From positions 55,470-119,469 of the forward strand of contig JAJRZD010000091.1 of NCBI GenBank assembly GCA_024275415.1: 64,000 bases of DNA, in the 5' to 3' direction. The stretch comes from an archaeon (lineage in GTDB: Archaea; Asgardarchaeota; Thorarchaeia; Thorarchaeales; Thorarchaeaceae). The stretch's first letter is position 1, and the number at the start of each line of letters is the position of its first letter. The position numbers were made by a program, and so were the translations under genes. The notes beneath the pieces were generated by a model that was not told the origin of the DNA, searched no databases, and saw only the letters and a list, made by a program, of their open reading frames with translations. Below are positions 44,529 through 52,477 of the stretch, piece by piece.

Positions 44529-45208
44529 ACGAGGTGCACGACCAAGTCCAGCACCTTGCGAAACCCTATCTCGATATAAATCACACCAAAGAGTGCCTCG
44601 ACGAGTGTACCCTTGATGTGTTCCATCTCTGACTTTGTGGGTGTCGGAGGATCGAAATGAATCCGGTTCTCGTAAAGCCCCCACTCGTCACATTTCTTTG
44701 ATAGGTGTTCGTTACTCACTAATCCCGAGCGCCTTTCTGTGAGATATCCCACATCAGATGCACGTGGTTTCCATATATGGTGAAGGATAGCCATGTCTAT
44801 TGCAGCATCGCCCAGCAGTGCCAGCATTTTCGCTGTTTCACTCAATGAGATCATGTCAGGGAAATACTTGCATTCTTGAAGGATGGTTTCTTGGTCACAA
44901 TAGTGTGTTTCCAGTTCGAGAAACAGATTCTTTGTGCTTGGCTGGAACAACAGGACCGTGAACAGTCCTTTCTCGTTAAGGGCGAAGTCAAACAACTTTT
45001 CAAGCTTGGGTGCTAACACCTCTTCGGCGTAGACTACCCGTCGGATAATGTAGTTGAGCTCTTTTAGCCAGCGCTCCATCTTCCTGCGGGTCCGTGCATT
45101 TCTCTGCGGAATCTTTTTCAGGTCTTGTTCGACAAGATCCTTTATCTTTACCAGATTCTCTTTCAGATAGAGTCTATGCCAGTCCAGCACTGAGTCACCA
45201 AGCGTCAT
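44525..45208 (-). CDS. RNase III-fold protein with degenerate active site
   Basis: A 227-aa protein. The C-terminal part resembles the RNase III catalytic domain: L-L-G-D-A-A-I-D (about 130-138) matches the F-L-G-D-S-x-L motif, then a G-Y-L-T-E-R-R-S-G-L-V-S-N-E-H-L segment and V-E-A-L-F-G-V-I-Y-I-E-I-G (about 209-221), matching E-A-L-I-G-A-I-Y-L-D-G-G. Compared with the bacterial enzyme, the Asp of L-G-D and the Glu of E-A-L are kept, but the Glu four residues before that Asp and the Asp three before that Glu are replaced (Ala and Thr). The N-terminal about 110 residues are helical and charged. No dsRNA-binding domain. It overlaps the upstream wHTH-CARF gene by 14 nt, forming an operon. Confidence 0.65.
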   Translation of the reverse strand: MTLGDSVLDWHRLYLKENLVKIKDLVEQDLKKIPQRNARTRRKMERWLKELNYIIRRVVYAEEVLAPKLEKLFDFALNEKGLFTVLLFQPSTKNLFLELETHYCDQETILQECKYFPDMISLSETAKMLALLGDAAIDMAILHHIWKPRASDVGYLTERRSGLVSNEHLSKKCDEWGLYENRIHFDPPTPTKSEMEHIKGTLVEALFGVIYIEIGFRKVLDLVVHLV

Positions 45209-46025
45209 TTACATCCTCCCTTGGATAGTATTGGATAACTGTCGCTCGTTCATCCTCATAGTTGTCCACATGGATTGCTGTGAGCGAATACTCCCCTGCA
45301 AGCCTGACCATCGCAAGGGTTGTGAGTGGTGTACCTATCGAGAGGTCGAGAATGACGTTATGAGTCGGGATTACCTTAATCACCTCGTCACGCATGAACT
45401 CATATACCGCTTTGAGGTTCCCTTTCTGAATATCTTCGTGTGATGTTGTTATCTCTATTGGGATGTCAAACCATTCTGTTTCGATGTCCATTTTTCCACG
45501 CGAGTCCCCCGTCATGAACCTGTCCAGACTTCGAAGAGTCTGACGTTTCCATATCCGTTCCTCTGTGAACAGAAGGAGTCTGCGTGGTTTGAACCGTTTA
45601 CTTCTCCGTAACCAGATAGCGAAGGGCCTCTGGTCGTCAGGTTGTCTGATCGATGCCACATATGCGATGGGACGGGCAACCTCCATCAATCCCATCTCCC
45701 TGAGAGCTTTCCTTACAGGATGATACGCTTTTGTACACAGTTCAAAGACGCGCTCACGGGACTCCCTCCTGCTCTTGATAATCCCCATCTTCTCAAGATG
45801 GGATGTGTTATGATAGAGCTTTGGGTCAGTGACCACGACTTTTTTCTCTCTCGCAGTTCTTTTTCCTTTCTGCTCGATGAGCGCAGCTGCCATGTCTTTC
45901 CTGATGCTCTCACGGAGTTCTGTCCCTGTCTTAGGACCTCCTTCGAGCTGATCAAGGATGACCCTCCGTGCACGGACGCTCTCGATTTCACGTCTTATTA
46001 TCTCGTCCGCAGTCTGTCCTAACAT
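45195..46025 (-). CDS. Winged-helix protein with CARF-like C-terminal domain
   Basis: A 276-aa protein. N-terminal about 110 residues form a winged helix-turn-helix (R-V-I-L-D-Q-L-E-G-G-P-K-T-G-T-E-L-R ... H-L-E-K-M-G-I-I-K). The C-terminal about 150 residues have the Rossmann-like pattern of CARF domains: R-R-L-L-L-F-T-E-E, then V-I-L-D-L-S-I-G-T-P-L-T-T-L-A-M (about 222-237), which resembles the G-G-T-K-like ligand loop of Csa3/Csx1. CARF proteins sense cyclic oligoadenylates; in Csa3 the order is CARF then wHTH, here it is reversed. No CRISPR genes or array are in the window. The gene is the first of an operon with the RNase III-like gene. Confidence 0.65.
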   Translation of the reverse strand: MLGQTADEIIRREIESVRARRVILDQLEGGPKTGTELRESIRKDMAAALIEQKGKRTAREKKVVVTDPKLYHNTSHLEKMGIIKSRRESRERVFELCTKAYHPVRKALREMGLMEVARPIAYVASIRQPDDQRPFAIWLRRSKRFKPRRLLLFTEERIWKRQTLRSLDRFMTGDSRGKMDIETEWFDIPIEITTSHEDIQKGNLKAVYEFMRDEVIKVIPTHNVILDLSIGTPLTTLAMVRLAGEYSLTAIHVDNYEDERATVIQYYPREDVNDAW

Positions 46026-46359
46026 CTGCTATCACACTCCTTTCTCAAATATGACATATATATGTTTTGTATTCATCTATTATATCAAAAGACATCGAAG
46101 TTTTCTGAGCTCATCCCTCATTGTCTAAAACTCATGAAAGTGCTGAAAACAGCCACAAATTACGTTTTCGACACATACAGACAAAACCACGCTTGTCCAA
46201 TAACATATACATATATATCATATTCATCTAATAAAAAGAGCTAAATCCGGTAAAGGCTTAAATAGAAAATCGCCCCTCATATGTTAGCACAGAGTTTGGG
46301 AAGTCTTCTTTCCAGTGCAAACTCTCTGTCTTTTCAAATGAGAAAACGAGGACCGAAAA
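46026..46359. other. AT-rich divergent promoter region, CARF-like gene to actin
   Basis: This 334-nt region is markedly AT-rich and separates two divergent genes. It contains the strong actin promoter (listed separately) and several TATA-like runs near 46050-46080 that may serve the minus-strand operon. Small open frames such as 46062-46244 have no coding character. Confidence 0.5.
46251..46264 (+). promoter_or_regulatory. Strong BRE-TATA promoter of the actin gene
   Basis: A purine-rich BRE-like stretch (taaagg) is followed by CTTAAATA, close to the archaeal consensus. It lies about 100 nt before the ATG, predicting a leader of about 70 nt. Confidence 0.55.
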
Positions 46360-47496
46360 ATGGAAGATGAATATCTTGCTGCTAAGCCCATTGTCATTGA
46401 CAACGGCACTGGTCTTAGCAAAAATGGCTACGCGGGTGAAGACCAACCCCGCAGCGTCTGGCCGACTTTGATAGGATACCCACGATACGAGTCGATCATG
46501 ACGGACGTTGACCACTATACACGCGACTATTACATCGGCGAAGAAGCGATTAACCTTCGCGGTGTCCTACGACTTGTCTACCCCATCACACATGGTGTGG
46601 TCGAGGACTGGGATGCCATCGAGAAGATCTGGAGCTACACCTTCTACAACGACCTGAAGGTGGATCCAAGTGAGAACCCCGTGTTACTTACAGAGGCACC
46701 CTTCAACCCACGAGAGAACCGTGAACGCATGGCAAGCGTGATGTTCGACAACTTCGGTGTTCCTGCAGTCTATGTCGCAACTCAGGCTGTGCTCTCGCTG
46801 TATGCATCAGGTAGGACAACAGGTCTGGTCATTGACTCTGGTGATGGTGTCACACACATCGTCCCTGTGTACGAAGGATTCTCCATCAACCACGCGATTA
46901 GGAGGATCGATCTTGCAGGACGTGATGTCACCGAGTACTTGCGCAGACTACTCAGGCAAAGAGGCTACTCCTTCGTGAGCGGTGCTGAGAAAGAAATCGT
47001 CCGTGATGTCAAGGAGAAGCTCTGCTACGTTGCTCTTGACCCAGAACGAGAACGGACTGTCGCTGACAAGGCAGGTGTCGATAAGCCCTACATGCTCCCC
47101 GACGGCGAGGTCATCACTGTGGGCGCAGAACGCTTCCAGGCACCAGAACTGTTCTTCAACCCGAGCGCGATTGGTCTTGATACATTGCCTCTCGATGAAC
47201 ACATTGTCGAGTCCATCAAGGCTTGTGACGTTGACCTGCGACGTGACCTCTACGCCAACATCGTACTCTCAGGCGGCTCTACTATGTTCCCCGGACTCAA
47301 GGAACGACTCCACAAGGAGATTACCGAACTTGTCCCCGAGAACATCGAGGTTCGCATCATCGCTCCACCCGAGAGACAATACTCCGTCTGGATTGGCGGG
47401 AGCATACTTGCCTCGCTCAAAACTTTCCAGAAGATGTGGGTTTCCCGCAAGGAATTCGAGGAACAGGGCCCCGAAGTCATCCACCGTTGCATCTAG
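46360..47496 (+). CDS. Eukaryote-like actin (Asgard actin / lokiactin)
   Basis: A 378-aa actin, the length of eukaryotic actin (375). Phosphate 1 loop [15 protein letters not shown] (about 13-27), P-T-L-I-G, the subdomain 2 loop, the T-E-A-P-F-N-P segment, phosphate 2 loop [17 protein letters not shown] (about 157-173), the adenosine motif [10 protein letters not shown] (about 305-314) and the [10 protein letters not shown] end are all intact. Such proteins form filaments controlled by Asgard profilins and gelsolins. It is a single-gene transcript with its own promoter and a poly-T terminator. The D-loop is shorter and differs from eukaryotic actin. Confidence 0.97.
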   Translation: MEDEYLAAKPIVIDNGTGLSKNGYAGEDQPRSVWPTLIGYPRYESIMTDVDHYTRDYYIGEEAINLRGVLRLVYPITHGVVEDWDAIEKIWSYTFYNDLKVDPSENPVLLTEAPFNPRENRERMASVMFDNFGVPAVYVATQAVLSLYASGRTTGLVIDSGDGVTHIVPVYEGFSINHAIRRIDLAGRDVTEYLRRLLRQRGYSFVSGAEKEIVRDVKEKLCYVALDPERERTVADKAGVDKPYMLPDGEVITVGAERFQAPELFFNPSAIGLDTLPLDEHIVESIKACDVDLRRDLYANIVLSGGSTMFPGLKERLHKEITELVPENIEVRIIAPPERQYSVWIGGSILASLKTFQKMWVSRKEFEEQGPEVIHRCI

Positions 47497-47543
47497 GCGT
47501 ACTACTAGTACAGGAAGGAAAGACGCACCTCTTTCCTTCACGC

Positions 47544-47550
47544 TTTTTTT
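47544..47550 (+). terminator. Poly-T terminator of the actin gene
   Basis: Seven T followed by a C-run lie about 50 nt after the actin stop, within a pyrimidine-rich stretch; typical for archaeal transcription termination. Confidence 0.5.
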
Positions 47551-48043
47551 CCCCCTCCCGAATGTTAACAAAATTCTACCCGAGTCATAGACATTGGTGG
47601 GAAATGAGGGATTTCAGCATGTCGCATGTCCGCAGTAATGGCATCCCCTCGTCCAACCTGTTAAGACAATTTTATTATCGGTGGTTGAGCCAAGAAGCAG
47701 TCTAATTCAAAACAAATACAAAATTGCTATACGAAACGTTGCTGACAACGACAAGATATGACATGGTTCCGACAATGGGACTTCATGATACGAGGCCTTG
47801 TGTTTTGTTGTCAGAAGCCAACTGTAGCTTTCTCCATCTTGTGGAACCTATTGCCTTTCCATCGGGATACCTTAGCAAGTGATCCACCAGTATATCTAGG
47901 CATATATACTAGCTTCGGAGGAGTGATGGCACAGCCCTCCTTCATCTTTTTTCTTTTTGGTAGTTTCAATTGATTTCCAAATACCTTATTTTGCCAGAAT
48001 ACCTCCTGGACTCGTATCAGTGATTCCAAGATTACTGAGGTAG
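47551..48043. other. Gene-poor stretch after actin
   Basis: About 490 nt without a supportable gene. The open frames here (for example 47758-47973 +) are rich in Phe, Trp and Leu and have no good start signals. A tatatacta element at 47903-47911 could be the promoter of the following small gene. No tRNA or repeat seen. Confidence 0.45.
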
Positions 48044-48517
48044 ATGCATGTGACGTACACTAAGAAGGAATTGAAGAAATACCTGAAAGGTCTGTTGAAG
48101 GAGAACGATAGACTTGCGAGCTTTTCATTCGAGTACAAATCTGGTCATACCGCATATCATACTCGACTCCGGATTATTCTGACCTCTGATAAAATCATAC
48201 ACTGGAAGATACCAAGGGGAACGCCAACCGATGTTTCTGAAGAGGACAAGGTCGTACGAAAACGAGAGATTAGTTTCTCTGTTGAAAAGATGTTCATATT
48301 CGTCCAAGAGATAGTGAAGAGAAAAATATGGGATCTGGAGAATTGCACGGAAAGAGCGCTCCCTGATGATGCCATGCTCACGTTCCTGATCAAAGATGGG
48401 CAAGAAACATTGTTTGAGCGGAATGTATGGGAGATTTGTAGGAATGACGATAAGCGGACAAAAGAACTGATCAGAGCCATCGCCGCCCACATTCCATCAG
48501 ATTGGACTCCCCCATAG
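48044..48517 (+). CDS. Hypothetical soluble protein
   Basis: A 157-aa basic protein with a strand-rich N-terminal half (about 25-90) and a helical end. It might be a PH-like or small beta-barrel fold, but I recognise no family. ATG 48044 has GAGG 7 nt upstream. It is flanked by a long noncoding stretch and by decayed genes. Confidence 0.55.
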   Translation: MHVTYTKKELKKYLKGLLKENDRLASFSFEYKSGHTAYHTRLRIILTSDKIIHWKIPRGTPTDVSEEDKVVRKREISFSVEKMFIFVQEIVKRKIWDLENCTERALPDDAMLTFLIKDGQETLFERNVWEICRNDDKRTKELIRAIAAHIPSDWTPP

Positions 48518-48638
48518 ACTGATCTTGAATAGGTGGAGGCAATTATCCTATCAGAATTGATTTTTCGCCAGTATGTCGAATGTTTCTATTTAGAGGGGCT
48601 GTCTGAGAGGCATTTTAGATACCTTTCATCGAGATTAA

Positions 48639-49075
48639 CATATTGATTACCAGTCCCATCACTCTGATCTTGATATATTCTTTACCCGCATTCGTGACAA
48701 AGGAATATCATTGATTTTTGTGTCTTCGTCCGGTATTGTGCTAGTTTCTCTAGAACAGATGCTTCTTGCATTGCTTGAGAATGCTTGCAAACACAACACC
48801 CGCGAGCACAAGATCATCTGGTTGCATGCAACAGACACTCATGACGCGTACTCTGTGGTGATTAGCGACAATGGCCCTGGCATCCCTGAGCAGGCCAAGC
48901 TGAACCATCTGAATATTGTGCAACGTAAGGGAGGTCTCGGTCTTCACCTATGTAGGCTGATTTCAGATAAATACGGTGCAACTATCAATCTCCTCAATAG
49001 AGTTGATGGGCATCCCGAACTGTGAACACGCGTTGAAATCTTATTCCCAAAGCCTTTACTTGCAAGGTTCTCATA
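48639..49075 (+). pseudogene. Remnant of a histidine kinase (ATPase domain only, with in-frame stop)
   Basis: The frame encodes part of a HATPase domain: N-box L-L-E-N-A-C-K-H-N, G1 box D-N-G-P-G-I and G2 box G-G-L-G-L-H-L. Dimerisation and sensor domains are missing upstream, where a TAA closes the frame at about 48638. A TGA at 49023-49025 interrupts the end; the same frame continues with T-R-V-E-I-L-F-P-K, the normal final strand of the domain (G-T-x-V-x-I-x-F-P), so a GGA to TGA change explains it. It is therefore truncated at the 5' end and broken at the 3' end. Confidence 0.75.
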
Positions 49076-49346
49076 ATCTCTGAATGAAGGGATTGGTTGC
49101 AAGCGCCGAAGTCCCCATGCCTTCATCCTTTCCATCCAAATCAGTGAACACTCCCCCAGCCTCTGAAATGATTGTTTCTCTGATGAACTCCTCTGTCCCC
49201 TTATCGGCGATAGTACCCGGAGTGTTGTCCGCCTTCCGTTCCCCCCCTTGAATATTCCCGAACTACTCTAGCGTGATTTTCCCTGCCTCAATTGCGGTCT
49301 TCCTTGCGAAGTCCAAGAAACATTGTTTTTCTTTGTTGGAACTCAT
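49071..49346 (-). pseudogene. Decayed inositol monophosphatase-family gene
   Basis: Starting at ATG 49346, the frame gives F-L-D-F-A-R-K-T-A-I-E-A-G-K-I-T-L-E, then a TAG where relatives have Tyr (before F-G). A shifted frame continues with K-A-D-N-T-P-G-T-I-A-D-K-G-T-E-E-F-I-R-E-T-I, normal for the family's second segment, and jumps to A-G-G-V-F-T-D-L-D-G and S-A-L-A-T-N-P near the C-terminus. So there is a nonsense change, a frameshift and a large internal deletion removing the catalytic core (about 150 residues). It lies tail to tail with the histidine kinase remnant. Confidence 0.75.
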
Positions 49347-49359
49347 ATCGTTTCAATCC

Positions 49360-49707
49360 CTAGAATGTGATAACTTGGTCTGATGTGGACACCATTCCAA
49401 TAAGTATGCTCATAGTCCCAATCTCGACATTGGGGTGGAGTAGATCTTTGCCTATCCCTCTTGATTTCGTGCATGTGCCACAGCAAACTACCCGACCTCC
49501 AAGTTCAATAATGTCACTAATCAACTCATAGTGATTTGTCATTTGATCAGGATTCTGCCCGTACAATGCACAAAACACCCCGCCTTGAACGAGAAAGACC
49601 TCGATAGAATGTCCTTCATTTAGTGCTGTCCGTGCAAACTTCAGGCCCGTGAAGGCGCTTTCATCCGAGTATGGCTCTGATTTGACTATAACTGTAGTTC
49701 TTGTCAT
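49360..49707 (-). CDS. DsrE/DsrF-like small protein
   Basis: A 115-aa protein of the DsrE fold: early strand T-V-I-V-K-S-E-P-Y, helix with A-F-T-G-L-K-F-A, V-F-L-V-Q-G-G-V and a Cys cluster V-V-C-C-G-T-C-T-K-S-R-G (about 76-87) with the conserved Cys. DsrE-type proteins carry persulfide sulfur in sulfur relay or tRNA thiolation. ATG 49722 would add five residues. Two nearby genes, mobA and hypD, are also linked to cofactor maturation. The role is inferred only from the fold. Confidence 0.75.
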   Translation of the reverse strand: MTRTTVIVKSEPYSDESAFTGLKFARTALNEGHSIEVFLVQGGVFCALYGQNPDQMTNHYELISDIIELGGRVVCCGTCTKSRGIGKDLLHPNVEIGTMSILIGMVSTSDQVITF

Positions 49708-49876
49708 CGTCTTCCCGTCCACTGTGAGTGATGGGAATCCATGATATACGTCAGAAAAACCTTTGCAGCAAAGCAGTTGTAACTATGGCTTGTTCTGAGT
49801 TTGACTCGCTTTCTTTTTCTCTTGGGAGAGTTTTTAATATCTCGTGATTGACTCCCGTTTCGTTGGAGATAACCCT

Positions 49877-50491
49877 ATGAATCAAGATAGTCTGTCTGTT
49901 GCCGTTCTCGCTGGAGGTGATTCTACTCGATTTGGTTCGCCTAAGGCGCTGGCACTTTTTCACGGACAGCCATTGATATCTCATATGATATCTGTTGCCA
50001 CCGCTCTCAGTTCTAGAATCATAGTCGTTGTGTCGAACTCCGAACAAGAAGATATCATTCGACCACTGGCACCCGATGCAGAGATTGTATCGGATCCAGT
50101 GAATTCCACAAGATCCGCTCTCAATGGGGCACTTACAGCATTTGAATATGCTAGCACAAGGCATACCTTATTGCTACCGGTTGATACGCCACTTGTCAGC
50201 AAGGGACTTCTACAGACGCTCATACAGCTTCGTGACGAACATGGGGCGATTATTCCCTGTTGGCCCAATGGTTATATCGAGCCGCTTCATGGCGTCTATC
50301 TCACAGAGCATGCCTACGCAAGGGGGCTTGATGTCATGAATTCCGAAAAACGACGGATGAAGGATCTACTGGATGCCCTCACCAATGTCCTTTACGTTTC
50401 TACAGAGGTGTTGAAAAGGTTCGATTCAGATCTGAATTCATTCATTAATGTCAATTCACCATCCGACCTCAATCGCTTGGAACAGCTATAG
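49877..50491 (+). CDS. mobA: Molybdenum cofactor guanylyltransferase (MobA-like)
   Basis: A 204-aa nucleotidyltransferase of the MobA type, adding GMP to molybdopterin. V-A-V-L-A-G-G-D-S-T-R-F-G-S-P-K-A-L (about 8-25) binds GTP, and the later L-P-V-D-T-P-L-V (about 103-110) is the metal-binding segment. ATG 49877 is chosen over 49844 because a GGAGA lies 8 nt upstream and the family N-terminus fits. It converges with hypD, overlapping it by 6 nt. A relative with another nucleotide substrate cannot be excluded. Confidence 0.82.
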   Translation: MNQDSLSVAVLAGGDSTRFGSPKALALFHGQPLISHMISVATALSSRIIVVVSNSEQEDIIRPLAPDAEIVSDPVNSTRSALNGALTAFEYASTRHTLLLPVDTPLVSKGLLQTLIQLRDEHGAIIPCWPNGYIEPLHGVYLTEHAYARGLDVMNSEKRRMKDLLDALTNVLYVSTEVLKRFDSDLNSFINVNSPSDLNRLEQL

Positions 50492-51595
50492 TCCTCCGCT
50501 CTCATGCCTGATACGACATGTCCCCTCATGCCCAACCATGCAAGGGCCGTAGGGGTCTTCTGGGGTACATCTCTTTCCGAACAGTGAACATTCTGTTGGG
50601 TCTATCATTCCTAGAATTACCTCGTGACATCTACATCCTGGAAGGATATCAACCGACTCTATCGGTGGGAACTCGAATTTCTTACGGGCATCGAACTGAC
50701 TGAATTCAGGTCTGATGAATAGCCCAGAATCAGGGATGACACCAAGCCCTCTCCATGGCGCATCCCCAATTTTGAAGGCATCCGCAATCATCTTTTGAGC
50801 AGCCAAGTTTCCCTCTGGACGGACTACTCTCTTGTACTCGTTCTCAGACTCGCTTCTTCCCTCGTTCATTTGGATTAATAGCATCCTTATCGCCTCAAGC
50901 ACATCTAGAGGCTCGAATCCTGCTGCGACACAGGGGATATTGTGTTTCTGTGCTAAGGGTGTGAATGCATCAGTCCCTATTATAGCGCTCACATGACCTG
51001 GTGTTATAAAACCGTCCACTTCGAGCCCCTCCAGATTAACGAGGATTTCCATGGCAGGTGGGATTACCTTGAGAGATGTAAGGATGGAGAAATTCTCCGG
51101 AGGTCCCCTGATAATTTCCACTGCCATCGTAGGTGCAGTAGTTTCAAAGCCGGCTCCGATGAATACCACCTCACGATGTGGGTTCTTCCGTGCAATCTCC
51201 ACTGCGTCATGCGCACCATAGACAACACGGACATCTGCACCTTTAGCACGTTCCTTTTCGAGGGACGATGATGTAGAAGGTACGCTGATCATATCGCCAA
51301 AAGAAGTTATGATATGTCCCTGTCTAGCCAGCTCGATGCCCATGTCTACATCTATAGCTGCGCATACACAGACCGGACACCCTGGTCCGGCAATCAGCGT
51401 GATTTCCTCGGGTAGGAGTGTCCGCAATCCATGGCTACTAATCGTGTCTTCGTGTGTTCCACACACATGCACGATTCGCGCTTTTCGTTCGGCTGATAGT
51501 TTCCGAATTTCTTGCACTAGCACCTTGGCATATCGTGAGCTGCGAAAATCGTGTTGCTCCAAGGTCATTCCTCTAGGTAGTGATAATCTAGGCAT
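50486..51595 (-). CDS. hypD: NiFe hydrogenase maturation protein HypD
   Basis: A 369-aa HypD, which builds the Fe(CN)2CO group with HypC. Motifs C-G-T-H-E (about 45-49), G-P-G-C-P-V-C-V-C (about 71-79), G-A-G-F-E-T-T-A-P-T (about 148) and the C-terminal Fe-S cluster cysteines (C-R-C-H-E-V ... C-S-L-F-G-K-R-C ... C) are all present. It is the only hyp gene in the window and lies 40 kb away from hydBGDA, for which it is required. HypC is not next to it. Confidence 0.95.
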   Translation of the reverse strand: MPRLSLPRGMTLEQHDFRSSRYAKVLVQEIRKLSAERKARIVHVCGTHEDTISSHGLRTLLPEEITLIAGPGCPVCVCAAIDVDMGIELARQGHIITSFGDMISVPSTSSSLEKERAKGADVRVVYGAHDAVEIARKNPHREVVFIGAGFETTAPTMAVEIIRGPPENFSILTSLKVIPPAMEILVNLEGLEVDGFITPGHVSAIIGTDAFTPLAQKHNIPCVAAGFEPLDVLEAIRMLLIQMNEGRSESENEYKRVVRPEGNLAAQKMIADAFKIGDAPWRGLGVIPDSGLFIRPEFSQFDARKKFEFPPIESVDILPGCRCHEVILGMIDPTECSLFGKRCTPEDPYGPCMVGHEGTCRIRHESGGL

Positions 51596-51626
51596 CGAAT
51601 AAAGCTAATTATGCGACGTAGGCTGT

Positions 51627-51992
51627 TCACTTCTTCCCATACGAGTCGAGGATGACCAATGCCTCTCCCAGTGAGATCGACAACATACTGGCAAGCTCCC
51701 TTGGTGAGATATCAGGATTTTCTGGGATGATTTTTTCGTGTGCATATCCCATCAATCCTGCATATAGCGGACTTCTCCTTGTAGTTTCAACAAGGATTGG
51801 CCACAGTGGGCTGGTCTTGAACTTTGAGAGGTCAATATCCATAAGTCGTGTTGATGTACTCTCTCTCCGACGTATTGAACTACTTTTCACAATTGGAGGA
51901 TTTTGTGGCTGTTTGTTTAGTCTAGCTTGTTTCAATAGGCGTCCCATCCATGAATTCCAGGCTGGTCTCGATTGTCGCCAATCACTGACCAC
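51627..51992 (-). CDS. Small archaeal protein of unknown function with C-terminal HTH-like segment
   Basis: A 121-aa protein. After a basic, disordered N-terminal about 45 residues comes D-I-D-L-S-K-F-K-T-S-P-L-W-P-I-L and then I-S-P-R-E-L-A-S-M-L-S-I-S-L-G-E-A-L (about 97-114), which reads like a helix-turn-helix. It may be a DNA-binding or RNA-binding factor. No known family recognised. It lies 31 nt downstream of hypD on the same strand and ends upstream of it on that strand's order. Confidence 0.55.
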   Translation of the reverse strand: MVSDWRQSRPAWNSWMGRLLKQARLNKQPQNPPIVKSSSIRRRESTSTRLMDIDLSKFKTSPLWPILVETTRRSPLYAGLMGYAHEKIIPENPDISPRELASMLSISLGEALVILDSYGKK

Positions 51993-52153
51993 GCATGTGT
52001 TGCCAGAACATGATTATAAGCATTGGGGGAATATTTTGTAACTCCGTCGGATACTTTTGCGAGAACAACCAACTTATCTAACGCATTTTATACCAATCAG
52101 TAAGCTTTAACAATGAATTCTCTACCTCCCACACTCGAAGAAATGCAGGCCAT

Positions 52154-52477
52154 ATGGCCGTTGTGGGGTTTGAGATAAAATTGCCGCATGGCATTCGAAG
52201 AATTGTATTAGACGTTTTGAAACCGCACACTCCTCGACTTACTGATCTTGCTTTGATGATATCCCAAGATGAGCGAGTCGACGGTGTGAACATATCGTTG
52301 AAAGAAGTCGACCAGAACACAGAGTCAATCACTGTGACTCTCGAAGGAAACAATATCAAATTCGAGAGCATAAAGGAGATACTTCAGGAGGCCGGGGCTG
52401 TCATCCACTCAATCGATCAGGTCGTTGCCGGTAAAGTATTGATTGAGGAGGTCACCTTACAGCCCGAAAATTCGTAG
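52154..52477 (+). CDS. DUF211 family archaeal protein
   Basis: A 107-aa protein with the DUF211 start [15 protein letters not shown] (about 13-27) and a ferredoxin-like alternating fold. Family members form oligomers, and some may bind metal; function is unsettled. The chosen ATG gives a longer N-terminus than usual; a TTG at 52181 would start immediately before P-H-G-I-R-R. A TATA-like ttttata lies about 65 nt upstream. It converges with the following unknown gene. Confidence 0.85.
   Translation: MAVVGFEIKLPHGIRRIVLDVLKPHTPRLTDLALMISQDERVDGVNISLKEVDQNTESITVTLEGNNIKFESIKEILQEAGAVIHSIDQVVAGKVLIEEVTLQPENS

Noticed and set aside
47758..47973. Small protein after actin
   Set aside because: Rich in aromatic and hydrophobic residues with no homology pattern and no ribosome binding site.
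48586..48612. Insertion-sequence end near the kinase relic (ggggctgtctgagagg)
   Set aside because: Resembles some IS terminal repeats by eye, but no second end or transposase fragment is present.
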